DNA of 64,000 nt from Echinostoma caproni (GCA_900618425.1 UZAN01039920.1:1-64000), one strand, 5' to 3'; positions 24,432 to 37,700 are shown, numbered from the stretch's first letter. The notes: generated by a model from the letters alone, not told the origin. Translations and numbers: made by a program.

Positions 24432-24895
24432 CTTGGTCTTCCGTAAGTCAGATAATAGGCCTCCATTTGTTGGATCATTTTGGACAAGGCAGTCTCATCA
24501 TTGAACAGTGCCGTGGCCTGACGTTCTATTGTTTTCTTCAAATTGTCATCAGTCAATTTGCTGGCTTCTCCTACTTCATCTGGATCCGAATTGTAGTAAT
24601 CAAACATGCGGTGCCGAGCCCCGCGAGATGAAATTTTACGTTTTGCTGCGGTTATTCTGTCATCAGATTCATCTATGCTCGCACGAGGCAGAGGGGTCCA
24701 GCTGGGATACATTTCCATTCCATTAGGGTTCGGATATGCGGAAATGTGCATTCCAGTTACACTGAGACGTGTACCGAACCATTGTACGGATGTGTTTAGA
24801 ATGAGCACCAAAATTAGAACCGAGCTGATGTGGACCACGCTTAAAGACCCAGAGATTCGGCGAGGCCATAGAGCTGAACAGTTTCGAGTTCTAAT
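24432..24895 (-). CDS. npf: Neuropeptide F precursor, main exon (partial)
   Basis: This exon encodes most of a secreted neuropeptide F precursor, the flatworm member of the NPY/NPF family; such peptides are nervous-system signals acting on G-protein-coupled receptors. In order it shows a hydrophobic segment typical of a signal peptide (SLSVVHISSVLILVLIL), a spacer with basic sites (AAKRK), another basic site (NLKK), and the mature region with ALFNDETALSKM and QMEAYYLTYGRPR. The paired Tyr, the Leu-Phe and the C-terminal GRPR are family hallmarks; the final Phe and amidation Gly must come from the next exon. The exon stops after AG of the last Arg codon at a GTGAGT donor (24431-24426), the phase-2 position conserved in NPY/NPF genes. 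The frame is open to 25006, but the only in-frame ATGs there (24988, 24967) give an unusually long lead before the signal segment. A CACTTTCAG acceptor ending at 24896 is in phase 0, so I infer that the start codon lies in an upstream exon. Confidence 0.88.
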
Positions 24896-24907
24896 CTGAA
24901 AGTGAGG
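24896..24907 (-). other. Candidate splice acceptor upstream of the NPF exon
   Basis: On the minus strand CCTCACTTTCAG precedes ATTAGAACTCG in the neuropeptide F frame, at a codon boundary. It would open the exon just before the signal-peptide segment. A second, more pyrimidine-rich acceptor-like tract (CTCATCTTACTCACTCTCAG) ends near 25063 and is the alternative exon start. Confidence 0.4.
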
Positions 24908-25069
24908 TCCTTCCGTTGAAAGTTCTGACTGGCCCGGGTGAGCACACTTAGCCCTTGCGGTTAACATGTGCGATTGGGTCACGTTCATAGGTGTCTCAAT
25001 GCGCAAAGGACCTCATATAGATGCCACAAGCTCTGTTTGGTCTATTAGTAGGCTGAGAGTGAGTAAGAT

Positions 25070-27280
25070 GAGAAGAAAGCAGTAAATAAATATGAAACGC
25101 AGTCACCGAATCAACACCGAGTGTCTGAGTACGGCTTTGTTTTGCAGGAGACTAGTTCCAATGGGAATAGGGTATTAAAGCAAAATACAACCGCACAACT
25201 CTGGCCAATCAGCACACAGTGTGATAGTAGCAAAGATTCATTGGATAAGACGACACGTCGTAAGTGTCCAAGTGATATCACAAGAACAAATTACTAATTA
25301 AATGTGAATCAGACAATATTGGCTCTATGTCCATCTGATAATTGTTGATGTAGGAATAGTTTTAAGGAATATTTTTGAAATAGACCAACAGAATCAGTTT
25401 ACCTTTTCCAAAGTGAAGGACACTGCTCTTTAAATAACTTTTAGGAAGTGGATACTGAAATGGGGAATAATAAGCATACAAAAAGGCTACACTTGAGAGT
25501 ATCGTAACTAACCTTTAGGTGTGTATGTTTTTGCTATTAGTAGTAAAACCTGAAAAGGCGATATTGAATAGCAAGTATTCTCTGTCAAAATACATGCTAT
25601 TTGGGTGAACAGAAAACGACAAAACTGTCTTTTTAATGGACATAGGCAGACACATTCCAGTTGTTGCACGCAACTAATTTACAACCGAACAGGCTATGAT
25701 TGACATAGCCAGCGAATCGTTCCGCTTTTTACAACTGTGGATCGTCTATACGCAAGCTTGCATCACTTTCGACTGTGACTGGATGGTTGGATTTTGCCAA
25801 AGTTAAACCTAGTTCCACCGCTTGTCAATTTCCAACGCAGATTAGGTGCACTTTCATGCACTGCTTCGGATTAATTTTCTCGCAAAATCAGTTCACGGCT
25901 TTCAGGGTAGAAAGTCTTTACAGACGCAATGTAACTGATTTATTGGTTATATGGCTTTGTCAGACGGTTGAAATAATCTAAAGATAGAAATGATAACAGC
26001 TTATGTATCCAGATATTCTGACATATGTTGCATCGTTATAGCCCAATTTGGGTTCAAACTTGCGTCTACAGTTGTATTTGATGTGAAAGATCAATTGAAA
26101 CGCGACATTTTGATCAACTATACACTGCTATGTTTTGCAATGACAATTTATTTACGCTACATTGAGTAGAGACAATACAAGAAACCAATTTATCCATTAC
26201 CATTCTCTTTTGATGATCTTTTTGATGGTTTACTTCTCTGTTTCACGATGTGACGCATGTACAATCACCAAATATTGATAAGGAGATAACGTCAGAAAGT
26301 ATGGCATCCTTCTTACACACGGGTTAATGATGGCTGGTGTAACCTAAGCTTCTTTTACTTTAACTATGCCCCGATGTTTTACGCTTCACAACTCGGGAGT
26401 TGTGGAATTGATAATTTAAAGAATTCATCAAACATTGAAAATTTCTATCAATAATACATGCTTTTTCTTTTTTAATTTCATGTTATACAGCTTTGGAAAT
26501 GACAAATTACTCGTGAAATTATTGCCTATTACACAATTGGCTAAATCAAAATCAGGTGAACGAATGATAAATAACGGCGGTGTAACTATCTTAATACAAA
26601 AGTCCTAAACCAAAAGCGGCTATTAAAAAAACAATACAGATGTGCAAAAGAACATACAAAGGAGATGAACCGCAACGAATTATGAATACATTTGTTCAAA
26701 CTAACTATTCAATGTTAGATCATTTTGTATCATCCCTGTAGGTGGTATACAGAAAAGAAATACATGTCACGGTAATTGCTGGTTAGTTTTCAAATCCAGT
26801 CTAGCTTGTCTGAATAATCGGAGACAAATATGAATCAAATTAACTGAACCATGATTTTTGAGACAAATTACTTCCGGTCTTCCACCCGAAAGGCTGAAGG
26901 ATTTCCATTTATGCGTGTTAAGGCACAACATTCAGATAAAAAGTCACTTAGAAATCATAAGGTGCCTGATAATTCCGTTACCGCGACCCCGAAATCCGGT
27001 ATTCATCGGCCACAGGGTTAGAGCTTCTATTGACTACGTGTCCGTGAACTAGGACCATCAAAGTCCGCTTGTGTCTTGGTATACACACCTTGGGGCAAAA
27101 TAATTGCACGTCCTCCATACTCCAGGCTTATTGACTTATCATCTCACTCTCACACATACGATCATCACCGTTTTGGCTATGTAGACGGCCACCAAAAGGT
27201 CAGTAAAACACTATTTTTCATCAAATTATTGTTACTATTAAGGAAAATATATTGAAGCAACGGAATTTTTACCACGATAA
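25070..27280. other. No gene recognised; upstream side of NPF
   Basis: A first exon and promoter of neuropeptide F could lie in this direction on the minus strand, but I could not identify them. The rest is AT-rich without motifs. Confidence 0.4.
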
Positions 27281-27284
27281 ATGT

Positions 27285-27600
27285 ATTCCACCAGCATTAA
27301 AGTCAACATATAAAGCCCTTTTATTACTATCTGTAATAACTTGACTGTTTCCATCTTATTCCGCTTACTAATCAAACGTTCACGATTTTCGTGGAATATC
27401 TGGAGTGGTTTCGCACCTTGCGAATAAGAATATCCCAAGCATTTTCTATCGGGTTCAACTCCCAACTGCAAGCAAACCACACTACTATTTTGATACTACT
27501 TAATACTGATGAGTTATCTTTTAAGTAAACCAACTCGAGGTCAAGATTGGAAATGGCCTTAGAGTAATCATTCGACGCCAATATAAGCATAAGGTGCCGT
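27285..27600 (-). pseudogene. Tc1/mariner-type transposase remnant
   Basis: On the minus strand one frame reads LDLELVYLKDNSS, then IKIVVWFACSWELNPIENAW, then DILIRKVRNHS. A shift then leads into RIFHEN/QIFHENRERLISKRN and KLLQIVI. The order matches the C-terminal part of Tc1-type (DDE) transposases: a QQDN-like box, the hallmark W(P)A-S-DLNPIEN-W box holding the last catalytic acid, then a basic -RKV and helical tail. Here the DLNPIEN box reads ELNPIEN, and the segment between DNSS and VVW is short. The N-terminal DNA-binding domain is not visible, nor are terminal inverted repeats. It is a decayed fragment. Confidence 0.65.
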
Positions 27601-27604
27601 TCCT

Positions 27605-29105
27605 ATATATGACAACAGCACACACGAAATGGGGTCAATTTATATTTGGACCCAATTCAGTATTCTCTACTGTTGTTTGGTAGCTTCCATTACACAAACT
27701 GCTCTAGTCACAGTGAGCTATTTTGATTCACACACGCCATAGTTTGATGCATAGCACATGAGACCACCCCTCGGGATCAAGAGGACGTAACAAAATGAAA
27801 TCACCTGGCACTTCACCTGTCAGACAGTGACTTAGTTCGAACTACGTTATCTATAGAATGAGGCAAACCGCCACCCGTTTCTAGACATCTTGTTTCTATG
27901 TAATGTGGTTAATATCCTGGATTTTGCAAGCGACATATTTCTTGCGGGACTGCAACCGAGAACTCTCACATACAAGTCTTTACAAAACTTTTCTCATTTT
28001 ACACTGATTGTGGTTATGATGATCACTATCTGCTTTCTCAAGTTTTCAAGATACAAATATGTATGATACTTCATCCTATCATCAAGAAAGGTTAAAACAA
28101 ATCCTTCGCAAAATTACTCAGCCAGAGAACCCTTCAAAGCACGTGGAAAAGGGTAAAAGCACACTGCAGAACAATTTGTTATTTTTTAATTACTTGCATT
28201 AGTTGATTTTGTCACTACAGTATTTTAACAAGTTTATTGTGCTTGATTTTTATCAGGCCTAAACAACGTTATATATATATATATATTGTCACCCAATTAT
28301 TTTGATCGATTGTATTCTCGGCTAAAATTTTGAATGCAAAACATGTTTTTGTATAGTAAAATAAATATCCTTTAGACTTCACTGCAATGAGTTTGATCAC
28401 TAATTATTCACGTTTTATTCTAGAAGTTATCATCTGTTTTCTATGCGTGTTATTTCTTTCCCTTAAATTTTCAGAACTTCCAAAATAGGGTTAAAGTGGT
28501 TGCCTAAAATAAACATACCATCTTTGGAAATGAAACAAGTTCATATAAGTATACATTCATAAAGGATTGTTTCCTTTCATAGTCACACTATCCTGGATCC
28601 ACTGTGTGCTTTTTCAGCGAATAATATTGCGCTTCCGGTTTTACTGTTATATTTATTACCCTGTATTTCACGTGTAAGTGATTTTTATGATTTCTGTTTA
28701 TTTAGAAATCGGTATTCGCGAAAAAATCTCTTTTCGATATATCGCATCAAGCGTCTTTATATATCAGGTAATCTGTGTTCGGTACTAGCCGAGCTTTATT
28801 GGGCCAATCAGATACCTCTACTATGATCACCTTATACATGTAAACGCCTGATGCGATATGCCAGAAATAGATTTCTTCTCAAAATCCGATTTCTACATTG
28901 TCTATGAAACCGTTTTGTGATTCTGTTTATTTACCTGGTACAAATTTCAGACCAAAGAACGGAATCATTACAAAAAATACTCAACTATTTAATTGATATT
29001 CCCGAAAGATGAATATATTCTCACTGAAGTAATTTGAGGGGACAGTAGTGGACGGTAGCCTCCATGTTTTGCAGGAACGAACATCATCTAAACTCTATCA
29101 GTAAT
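27605..29105. other. No gene recognised; (AT)n tract
   Basis: It holds an (AT)n microsatellite at about 28270-28287 and otherwise AT-rich non-coding sequence. Confidence 0.5.
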
Positions 29106-29109
29106 CACA

Positions 29110-29345
29110 TTTAACTCAGTTATTTGAGAATAGTGGTGTGGGATCGTTTATTTTGATTTTAACTGACTATCCCTGAGGTTTCACCTTCATAAACATATCC
29201 CAGTTCTTCCAGTCAACCATACACTAGGCTCCAATTTCGCTCTCTTAAGACATCATCAAGAGTACATATCCACCGGTCCGTCAGGGATTTGAATTCTGAA
29301 CTCACTGAATAGAAGGCGTCTGTGTTATCACTATGCCCACCAGCT
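29110..29345 (-). repeat. tRNA-derived SINE, family A, copy 4
   Basis: This is the most complete minus-strand copy. A tRNA-like head begins GTGGGCATAGTGATAACACA; the B-box-like AGAATTCAAATCCCTG lies at about 29282-29298. The body AGCCTAGTGTATGGTTGAC and GTGAAACCTCAGGGATAGTC follows. The tail ATCCCACACCACTATTCTCA is shared with copy 3. Confidence 0.7.
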
Positions 29346-29349
29346 CATA

Positions 29350-32300
29350 CCAGGGCTGAAGCAAAATACTGACTCTTGTTTGTTCATGTTTTATCTACAT
29401 TGAGAGTCAGTCAGTTCACTGTTGACCCAACAGCAACCAAGGGAGAAACCGGTAACTACTTTTTAATGCCAATTGAAAGGCGTTCCTACAAGTTAATGGG
29501 TAACTTGAGTTTAATGAATTTTTGAAACCCCAAGTTGGGAATATTCTCAACGACGAACGAAGTCGATGGTATATGCATCTCCAAACAGCGAACGGAAGTT
29601 GCTGTTGATAATAGTGGGAACGGAAATCTGGGAAAAAGTTTTCTTACTTAATCTTTCTTTCCAACCGCTGTGATGACTCTCCCGTTGTCCTTGTGAGATT
29701 TTGACTTTGTTCTATACAACTCTCGGAAAACCTGCTATTTCTGAAGAGGGGAATGTATAACTTAGGGATTTTACTGCGCTGTAATGACATTTCGTGATAA
29801 CCGTCACCAATTTCACACTGATCGTAGTTGAGCTAACCCAGCTGAAATGAACTAGTAAAAAACATGACAATAACCAGGATAAATGACAAAAATGCGTTTT
29901 TTCAAATAATTGGACGGCACAGAAAAAGTTAAAGGTCTCACCAAGTGTGGTCAGAATAAATAATCAGTTAGCAACACATCTCAGCCCTACTCTATTGGTA
30001 TTGAATTTCTAGAACTTCCCGTTTTTCAAGCCTAATCGTTTATACCAACAGAATTTAAAAGAACGATAGGACTAATGGAAATCAACAATGCTTTAATTGA
30101 CAATTGATTTGATTAGGAAAAAGGAATAACAATTATATTACATTTGTTAGATAAACAATTCATGCAACTGATCAGATAAGCATAATTATTGAACTTTGAA
30201 AAATTGAGCAACCACCCACAATAGCCTGTTGAAGGCTGTTGTGTCTGCGAAAGTATTTTAAATCGATTGATCTTCAGTATTGAAGACGGCAAACATCTTC
30301 TTGTGCACAAATTATCAAAACGAACCGAATAAGTACTTCACCTTCGGCATGGTGATGCGAAGTGGTATTTTCTTTCAAAAAGGTTTGTTTGACGCTTTAC
30401 ACATAACAAGACCTACATCAACGCAAATATCCTGAACCCCACCAGGGGTTGTCATGGTTCGGCTAACGTGACATGTTGTTCCGTTTTGAGATTGGACAGT
30501 AGCAGGGGCAGCTCCATACCAGAAAAATAAAGACACTCACGAACGCGGACGCATAACGAAAAAGACGAACGTGTTATTCATTTACTAACTCAATGAGTGC
30601 AAAAGCGTGATTAGAAATTCAGCGAATAACTGTTTATCTAATCATGTTTTCTTGATGAAAAACAAAGTTCAAAATTCAGTTCGAAGTGCGATTTATCATA
30701 AATGTGAAACTGAAAATTTTGGTCGTGCTGTACATTCTTCAGGCGTCCAGTACGCTGTAGACCGGAAAACTAACAAAGGGGCAACAATTACGCCAGTGTA
30801 TCTTTGGTCCATTATTTGTCGCCTTTGAACTATCTCACAACTTCCGGTATTTTTCCGATAGCCAACGTGAACGTTTCGGGTGGAAGCAGGAGAGAAATGT
30901 AAAAACTTAATTTTAATTCGCTCCACGAATAATGTATTTAGTAAATCTTACTGAAATTTGGGATTACACTGTAAAATTTAAATTAAATAAATAGTAGTAC
31001 AATATAACCGTATTCGATGGTATTGATATATTTTGGGTGTGCTCAACTGTCTGTTTCCTCAGGTAAAACAATTTTGGATGTAAGCGAGTGTATGTGCACT
31101 TACGTAATCACAGTAGATCAAGTAAAACGTGTTTGGATTCAGCGCTTAAACTGAAAAGCGTTTTGAGTTCAGCGAACGAATAATCAAGTAGCTGAGGCGA
31201 CAAAAGAAACCGTTTCATGGAAGGTCTGGTCTCAAATGGGAATAAAAGTAGAAGAGTACAAGTTCAACTTGAAATGTTCGGCAGGTTGCTACATGCCGAA
31301 TATAGAAGCAATTCACATGAATTGCATCATCATATATGTACCTACATAGAGAATGGTAATGCAATACAGCTAGTTATACAATGAGAGCGAGGATATGATA
31401 ATAATACATGGGAATAAAATAAAGGAATTGTCAAAGATGGTGTTTACGAACAGTTGGGGGAGGGGCTAATGGTGGTACAAGATGATTACCATGGCAGAAC
31501 AAATCGCATTATGAAGTTTTTTTCACGCCGAAGTTGGGCTTGATCCGGCTAATAGCATTCTGCTTGGAGAACTCCCAGTATCCCCAAGTAATCAGGTTTG
31601 ACCAAGACACGAAAAACGCAGAGTTTCCCGATAGAGTACCGGGTAGAAACAAGTACTCCCACAGTGCTTGGTCTAAGGGAAAAGAATTTTCTGAACTAGC
31701 CTAAAATTTACACTTGATCACTAAAAAGCAGTCAATTTGATGTACTACACACCGAAAGTATACTGAAAAAGGTAAACGTAACTTGAGGAAACTGAATAGT
31801 TCGACATATGTTTCATCGCGTTAGAGATTTGATTGTCCTCTCATTGGCGAACATAGTGGACTGCAACACAATGTTGATGATAAACCGCTTTCAATTAAAC
31901 CGACCCATGTTCATGATGCATATATGAATCCATGTATCTTTTCAACGGGTGCGCATTTTCGACCGGGGATGATAGTTGTGTCATGTTTGGGTATAAAACT
32001 CGAAAAGAATAATAATTCGTCGAAGACATATTGATCGATTTTCTCATTGTAGTTTCACAGACTTTGGGATGACACAGGTATGGCACTTTATAGAGCGGGT
32101 TTCATGTGAACGCCACTTTGCAACGTGAAATGGAGACACTGGATTACTTAAGTGTACTAGTGATGAATTGGAGTCGGTATTGACAACAAACCCATGAACG
32201 GTGGCAAACAATATCTCATTCCATTTCAAGCTCAAACTCCTGTGTAGAACGAAATCATGACATGTGATTCTTTTGAAGCAATAAGAAGTTTGACGCACCT

Positions 32301-33760
32301 GACAGAAGAAGAGGTACCGTGTCAGAATGCGTGATTTGCTGAAAAATTCATCTTAACCGAAATTCCCCTAGCATCTAATATGGGTTTTAATGCGAGCAAA
32401 ACATTGAAACTGAATTCAGTCATCTCAACATCGTTTTTATTCACTACCTCAACGAGTGAACACCAAAAAATGCACCTTTTGTTCGTAAGGATTTAAAAAC
32501 TTTCTCCACAGCAGACCTCATTAATGTTCTGCATTAATCTAAACCGTCCTCCACTGCTGATTTGGATGTTCAGATTTTATGTTGAGCATCTTGTGAAACC
32601 ATTGACTGAGTAGAGAAATGAAACTTTACCAGGATTTTCTACTCCTGGCTGCTAGCATTTAGTTACCATTTTTCAAAATTTCTTAAGAGCCAAAATTATC
32701 TTTGTTAAAAGCGATTTATTTCAACAGCTTTCCTGCCAATTACGATAAAATTTACTGTGGTAGTCTATCACTAGATGACTTTAAGTTTATCCGTCCGATT
32801 TTCTGAACTTTTTCATTTAGCATATAAATCCCTAAATAAACATATCTTATGCATACTATCCAGTAAATACCAAATCATTCGAGAACATCCCTTCTATTGT
32901 TTATGACCTTATGATGCAGTACTCTGATTCCATCTTTGAAAATTCTTAGGCTTTTGGCCGCTTGTACCTTGTCTGCTTATGAAACTACTTTAGACCTATA
33001 AGTCAGTACACGAAGTTTGAGCATATGATTTTCTATACCACCGATAAAAACAAGAAGTTCTCCGGTCTTTTGTTCTTTCATTTTCTTATACTTCTTTTAG
33101 TGATCTGTAACCGTACTTCTTGTAGGCGTTATTGATTTGTTACCTTGTCACGCTATTTGTAATCCTTCAGATTTTAGTAGATTCTATGGAAACGAATCAA
33201 TTAACTTCAAACAAAAACGCTCTCCTAAATGAAATGTATTTTCAATTTTTTTCAAACTAAATCACTATGCTAAAGTTCCCATTTTATATCTAAAATGAGT
33301 TTTCTTAAATATCTGAAGATTAATAGAGATACGATTCTAAATTGGATATGCCTTATTCAGTGCTGTGTAGGGAGCTATATGCACATGTCTTTTGAATTAT
33401 GCGAGTTACTGCTGTTTGAACTTCAAACTCCGGATTTGCTTGTCACTCTAATCTGTCTTCGATTCAACGTTAAGCTATTCGCTCATTGCTTACTTGGTCT
33501 TCCGAAACAGGGCTTGGAGATTCTACGACGTGTAGTCTCTTTACCGAACTTATTAATCGGTTTATTGATTCTCGTGTAGCCTCGGTCAACATGACGATCC
33601 CGAACCGCGCACATCCATTGTGAAATGGCATATCACAGTCTCACTCTATCGCATCCACCGACTCGTAATTTAATACCTATTTTGTAGAACAAAGCTTTTC
33701 AGATACTTGGCTTCACAATAACTACGTTTCTTTTATTGAACATACAGTGATAAAACGTTT
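29350..33760. other. No gene recognised
   Basis: AT-rich non-coding sequence. Open frames at 30607-30828, 30696-30926 and 33295-33579 show no motifs. On the minus strand at about 32850-33010 a protein-like stretch appears (AAKSLRIFKDGIRVLHHKV), but I cannot assign it to a family. Confidence 0.4.
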
Positions 33761-33764
33761 AGGA

Positions 33765-33905
33765 ACCGGGAAGTGTCGATCAAAGGGCTGCCATGCAACA
33801 CATATTCGGGAGTCAAGTGGTGATAATGGGATTCAAACACACGTGCTTTGGGTGATACTTGGGTTAAGTTACCACTGGACCATCAGCACTAATTCAATTT
33901 CAAGA
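33765..33905 (-). repeat. tRNA-derived SINE, family C
   Basis: On the minus strand the head reads TGATGGTCCAGTGGTAAC (A-box region, about 33870-33887) and TGTTTGAATCCC (B box, 33828-33839). GTTGCATGGCAGCCCTTTGA and CACTTCCCGGTTCC follow. The last part recurs at 7.67 kb. It is less likely a functional tRNA gene because no acceptor-stem pairing is apparent around the boxes. Confidence 0.55.
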
Positions 33906-34699
33906 CTCACTCTTTCTGCATGCTATCGTTGACCAGTTTGAAACAATCATCCATACAAATGCAAATCAACATAACGGCCGTAGAGCACTTTTCAATCCAC
34001 CTCGTTTCTAAAATGATTTCCAGTTTTAACATTTATATAAGATAAGAAAGGTAGAAGTAAGTTACTCATTGTTAATCATCGTTACCTATTGTGTCACTGA
34101 AGATAAACTATATCTCAAACATCTGCGACAACGTTTTCAAATAGCTTACTTAAAATTCATCTTCAGTGGCATAAATAATTACCTTGTCCGAAGCTTCCTC
34201 CTCTGGTGTGCGAGTCGTTAAGGACTCAGTGTAACAGGCCCCATTACGTGCGCAACTTCCAGTTTGAATGAATTTAGCGACTAAAATTTTGATACATTTA
34301 TACAAATGAGTCTGATTCTTCTTGCAGACCAATTAGGTGCTCATCGTTACACCATGCCCCTTAGGATTGTTTTCAAACAAAAAATAAACATTTCTATCTT
34401 ATGTAAATGCATGAAATTGTGGGAATAAACGATCTCCCAAGGAGTGAACCCCACACCCAAGAGCATTATGAGTGTCTATTGCCTCTGAACGACCGAATGG
34501 GTTAATCTAGGCTTGATACTCTGAATAAAAAATGAAAATAATCTTTAATAATTCTATTATGCTTTTCCCTTCAGTTCATATCACAGGAAACAAACTTCTT
34601 TTTTCTCACAAATTGTTTTTGTTTTTGAACTGACTGTAAAATTGCTCCAATAATTCATTCACAGTAAGACAATTATGAGACGCATTACATAATATCACA
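33906..34699. other. No gene recognised
   Basis: AT-rich; no exon, repeat or RNA motif identified. Confidence 0.5.
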
Positions 34700-34795
34700 G
34701 ATTCAAAGATTTATTATTATAGGAATAACTTACAAGCTCATGCTTTCCTCGTCCCCGAGGTTCGTGTGGTGATTAAAGATCAGTGATACATACAA
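34700..34795 (-). mobile_element. 3' UTR tail of the CR1-like LINE
   Basis: The minus strand holds a diverged copy of the 3' UTR end seen at 2.72 kb: GAAAGCATGAGCTTGTAAGT followed by TATTCCTATAATAATAAATC. Only the last 90 or so bases of the element are present, an extreme 5' truncation. The (TTTGA)-type tail is reduced to one unit. Confidence 0.65.
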
Positions 34796-34799
34796 TTCG

Positions 34800-37700
34800 T
34801 TGTGTACAATGCCAGTTATTACATTGAACCCTAACCCGTCAAAGTGCATCATCTTGTGTTTGGAATAATTAAACATTTCGAAGTTGAACTGGATGGAGTT
34901 TGCCTGCGCTGTCGAACGCCGTCAAAAGAATAAAATAGGTCGGGGAATGTGGTAGTCGGAGATTACCCCAGGGACTGAACAATCAATAATGAGAAAAAAA
35001 ACAGGTTTCACAATTTGGCAAAGTAACTGTTTGGCAGTTGGAGCACGTTGGTTAGAAGTTCATAAATATGCACAATGATGCTAGCCAAAATCCCACTAAA
35101 TATAACTTGTGCGTTTGTTTACTGGCGACTGGGATGTTCAGTTGTTGAGAGAACGTACATAATATCATTTTGACTCTTGTCATGGGACTGTAGTAAACAT
35201 TCTCTCAATCAACGTGATCATAGTAGTATCTCTCTATAAACAATGTATTATTCAGTCTAGGACTGTAATGGACTTCATCAAACTTATGGAAAACGCAACA
35301 GAGAGGGCTGGGATACGATTTCATCCTTGATAAAACTCATTCTTAGTGGTCGCTAGACTTGTATCTCTGTAGTCGTTCGAACCGCTAACATTCTGGTCTC
35401 GAGAAACGAGACCCTTACGTATTTACTGAATCACGCTGTCATTATTCTGCCATTCTGAACAACCTATCTTAAACGAATGGCGCATAACAAATGTTAGAAG
35501 TTTACAGAATACGTAAGCAGGGATGCAGTGCTGTTTGCAGCCAGTAAATTTGCTGAGTTTATCTTCTCCGCAAACTGACAATCAAATGGATACCTCACAG
35601 GAACAACTGCTGCTGAAAAACATTTACTGGACCCTTGGAAATCGGAGCATTCGGAACAGGAAGCGAAAACGATACAACGCTATAATCTTGATCATAGAAC
35701 TGAGAACAGCATGCGCTTCAGAGACCTAATCAAAACTGTCCCGTGTTCAAGGAAACCCACAGCTAAACGAAGAAGATTGACAGCGGTGTAAACATACGTG
35801 AGGTGTACTTGTGTGTTCATTTTCACAAGCGAAAAACTGGAAGAATAGATATCTAACCGGTTATAGGCTGCTGATGTAGGTGAATAAGTCAAGAGTTAGA
35901 GGTGCTCATTGAAATCCATTTTCGTTTACACATTCAATTTATTAGTCTCGTATATTTGATCTCATGCAGTATCATTCGTTTTATGCGATCCAAAACACGC
36001 CAACTGCTATGAAACCTGAGTCAACCAGATCATTTGGGAAAAAACATAACAACTTCGGTTTGAGAGTTCCATAAAAACTTATAATTCTGCATGGTTAGAC
36101 GTTACCGTACACGCAGCGAAGCAATCTCAATCATAAATAGTAGACCACTTATCAGTCGTAAACACTGAATCGGTTTTCGGTCCACAGTATCATTTTCATT
36201 TTGAAAGAAATGATTATGGTTCAAATAAAACTATTCAAGATGTTTCCTCCATTTAGTTGAAAGTTTCACGATGTGGCTTCATCACATAATAATACGCTTA
36301 TTCTATATTTGATCATACATTTTGCAATATGCCCATTATTTCATAAGGACGTCCAACTATGAACAAACAATAATACCCTGTGCAAATGAAATATATAGGT
36401 GGTTGGAGATAGTCTTGAAGTCATTCAATTAACATTGTTTTGATGCTATTTGAACAACGATTACAACACGTTTCACCTCATTTGTCCCTAAAAGGTCGCA
36501 GTGTATTGATTGTAACTGATGTGAAACCACGGCAGCTGAGTGGTGTTGGCTAACCCCGTTTGTGAATATAGGTTGAGAGTGATGAAGTGGAACTTGACTG
36601 TTTACAGACTGCATAGGGTGTTGAGACAAAAATATGTGGAGAATGAGGGGATTCTTTTGAAATAATTTTAAAAACTGGAAGAGTTCTCCCGTGGTTAATG
36701 AAAACCCTACCTGGATTGAGTTCGTTTCTCCCGACTGTAATCGGTATCGAAAACCGTGGTAAACCGTGGGCTCATCGCAGTCTGGTTGCATAAGCTTTCG
36801 GATTTGATTTTAGGGAATTGGATACACGAATCGGAAATCTATCCAGTCACAAACAGACAACAAAAACTTTGACTGACTGAAGCTTTATCCAATATTGCCA
36901 ATTGTTTCAGTCCCAGTTTTGCGCTTTTAGACAGAAAGACGATAACAGTTGTTGGCCTCTGGAAGTTTACTGCTTTCTCTAAAATGTATTCGTAAATATT
37001 AGACTTAACCGTAAAACTTCAATTCCGCACGATGTTATGTTTTTATTGTGGAGAAGAAAGCACCACGTCCACGGAACAAAGCATGTGGTGAAGTCAGATG
37101 AGGCAATGCTATAAACTGTAAAATGATCACAACGGTATTAGTTACAAAAGAATATTTCCCAATTTTTTTGATGGATTTATAAGATATGACGCGTCTTAAC
37201 ACGGCAATCTAAATAACCTGGTGGTATCTTGTATTTGTATTTGTGTATACTTTTACGTGGACAAATCTCTTAATTTCAATTAAAAATTACACATCTAATT
37301 ATAAGAAGGAAATATTACTCGTGAAACATTATACCTACAAGGCTGCTGAGAAATTCAGAAGAAACACTCTATTGGTTTACAGGGATTCTAATCGAAATGG
37401 AAACTGAAGAATTTCTGTAGGGGCTAATTAGAGAGGTGATAAACAGTATATAGAACGCGTGGGTAATGAGAGCGGCATTTGGATAGGTCGCCGTGTAAAG
37501 GATGAGTGCGGTCAGAGAGGACCTTCTGTGCAAATGTTTCACATGCGGATAAGTGACGTTTATACGGTGTTTTTAGGTATTTCGTCATCGGGTATAATAA
37601 ACACGAGCCTGATAATCAACAAACCGCGACGTAGAATTTTGAACTCTTTCCTAAGTGGTCTAGCAAAAACCACCGGGAAACAATAACGAAGAACAGCAGA

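Noticed and set aside
24508..24899. Two plus-strand open frames opposite the NPF exon
   Set aside because: They are shadows of the neuropeptide F coding strand.
33765..33905. Functional tRNA gene
   Set aside because: A and B boxes are present, but I see no acceptor stem and the downstream part recurs elsewhere, as in a SINE.
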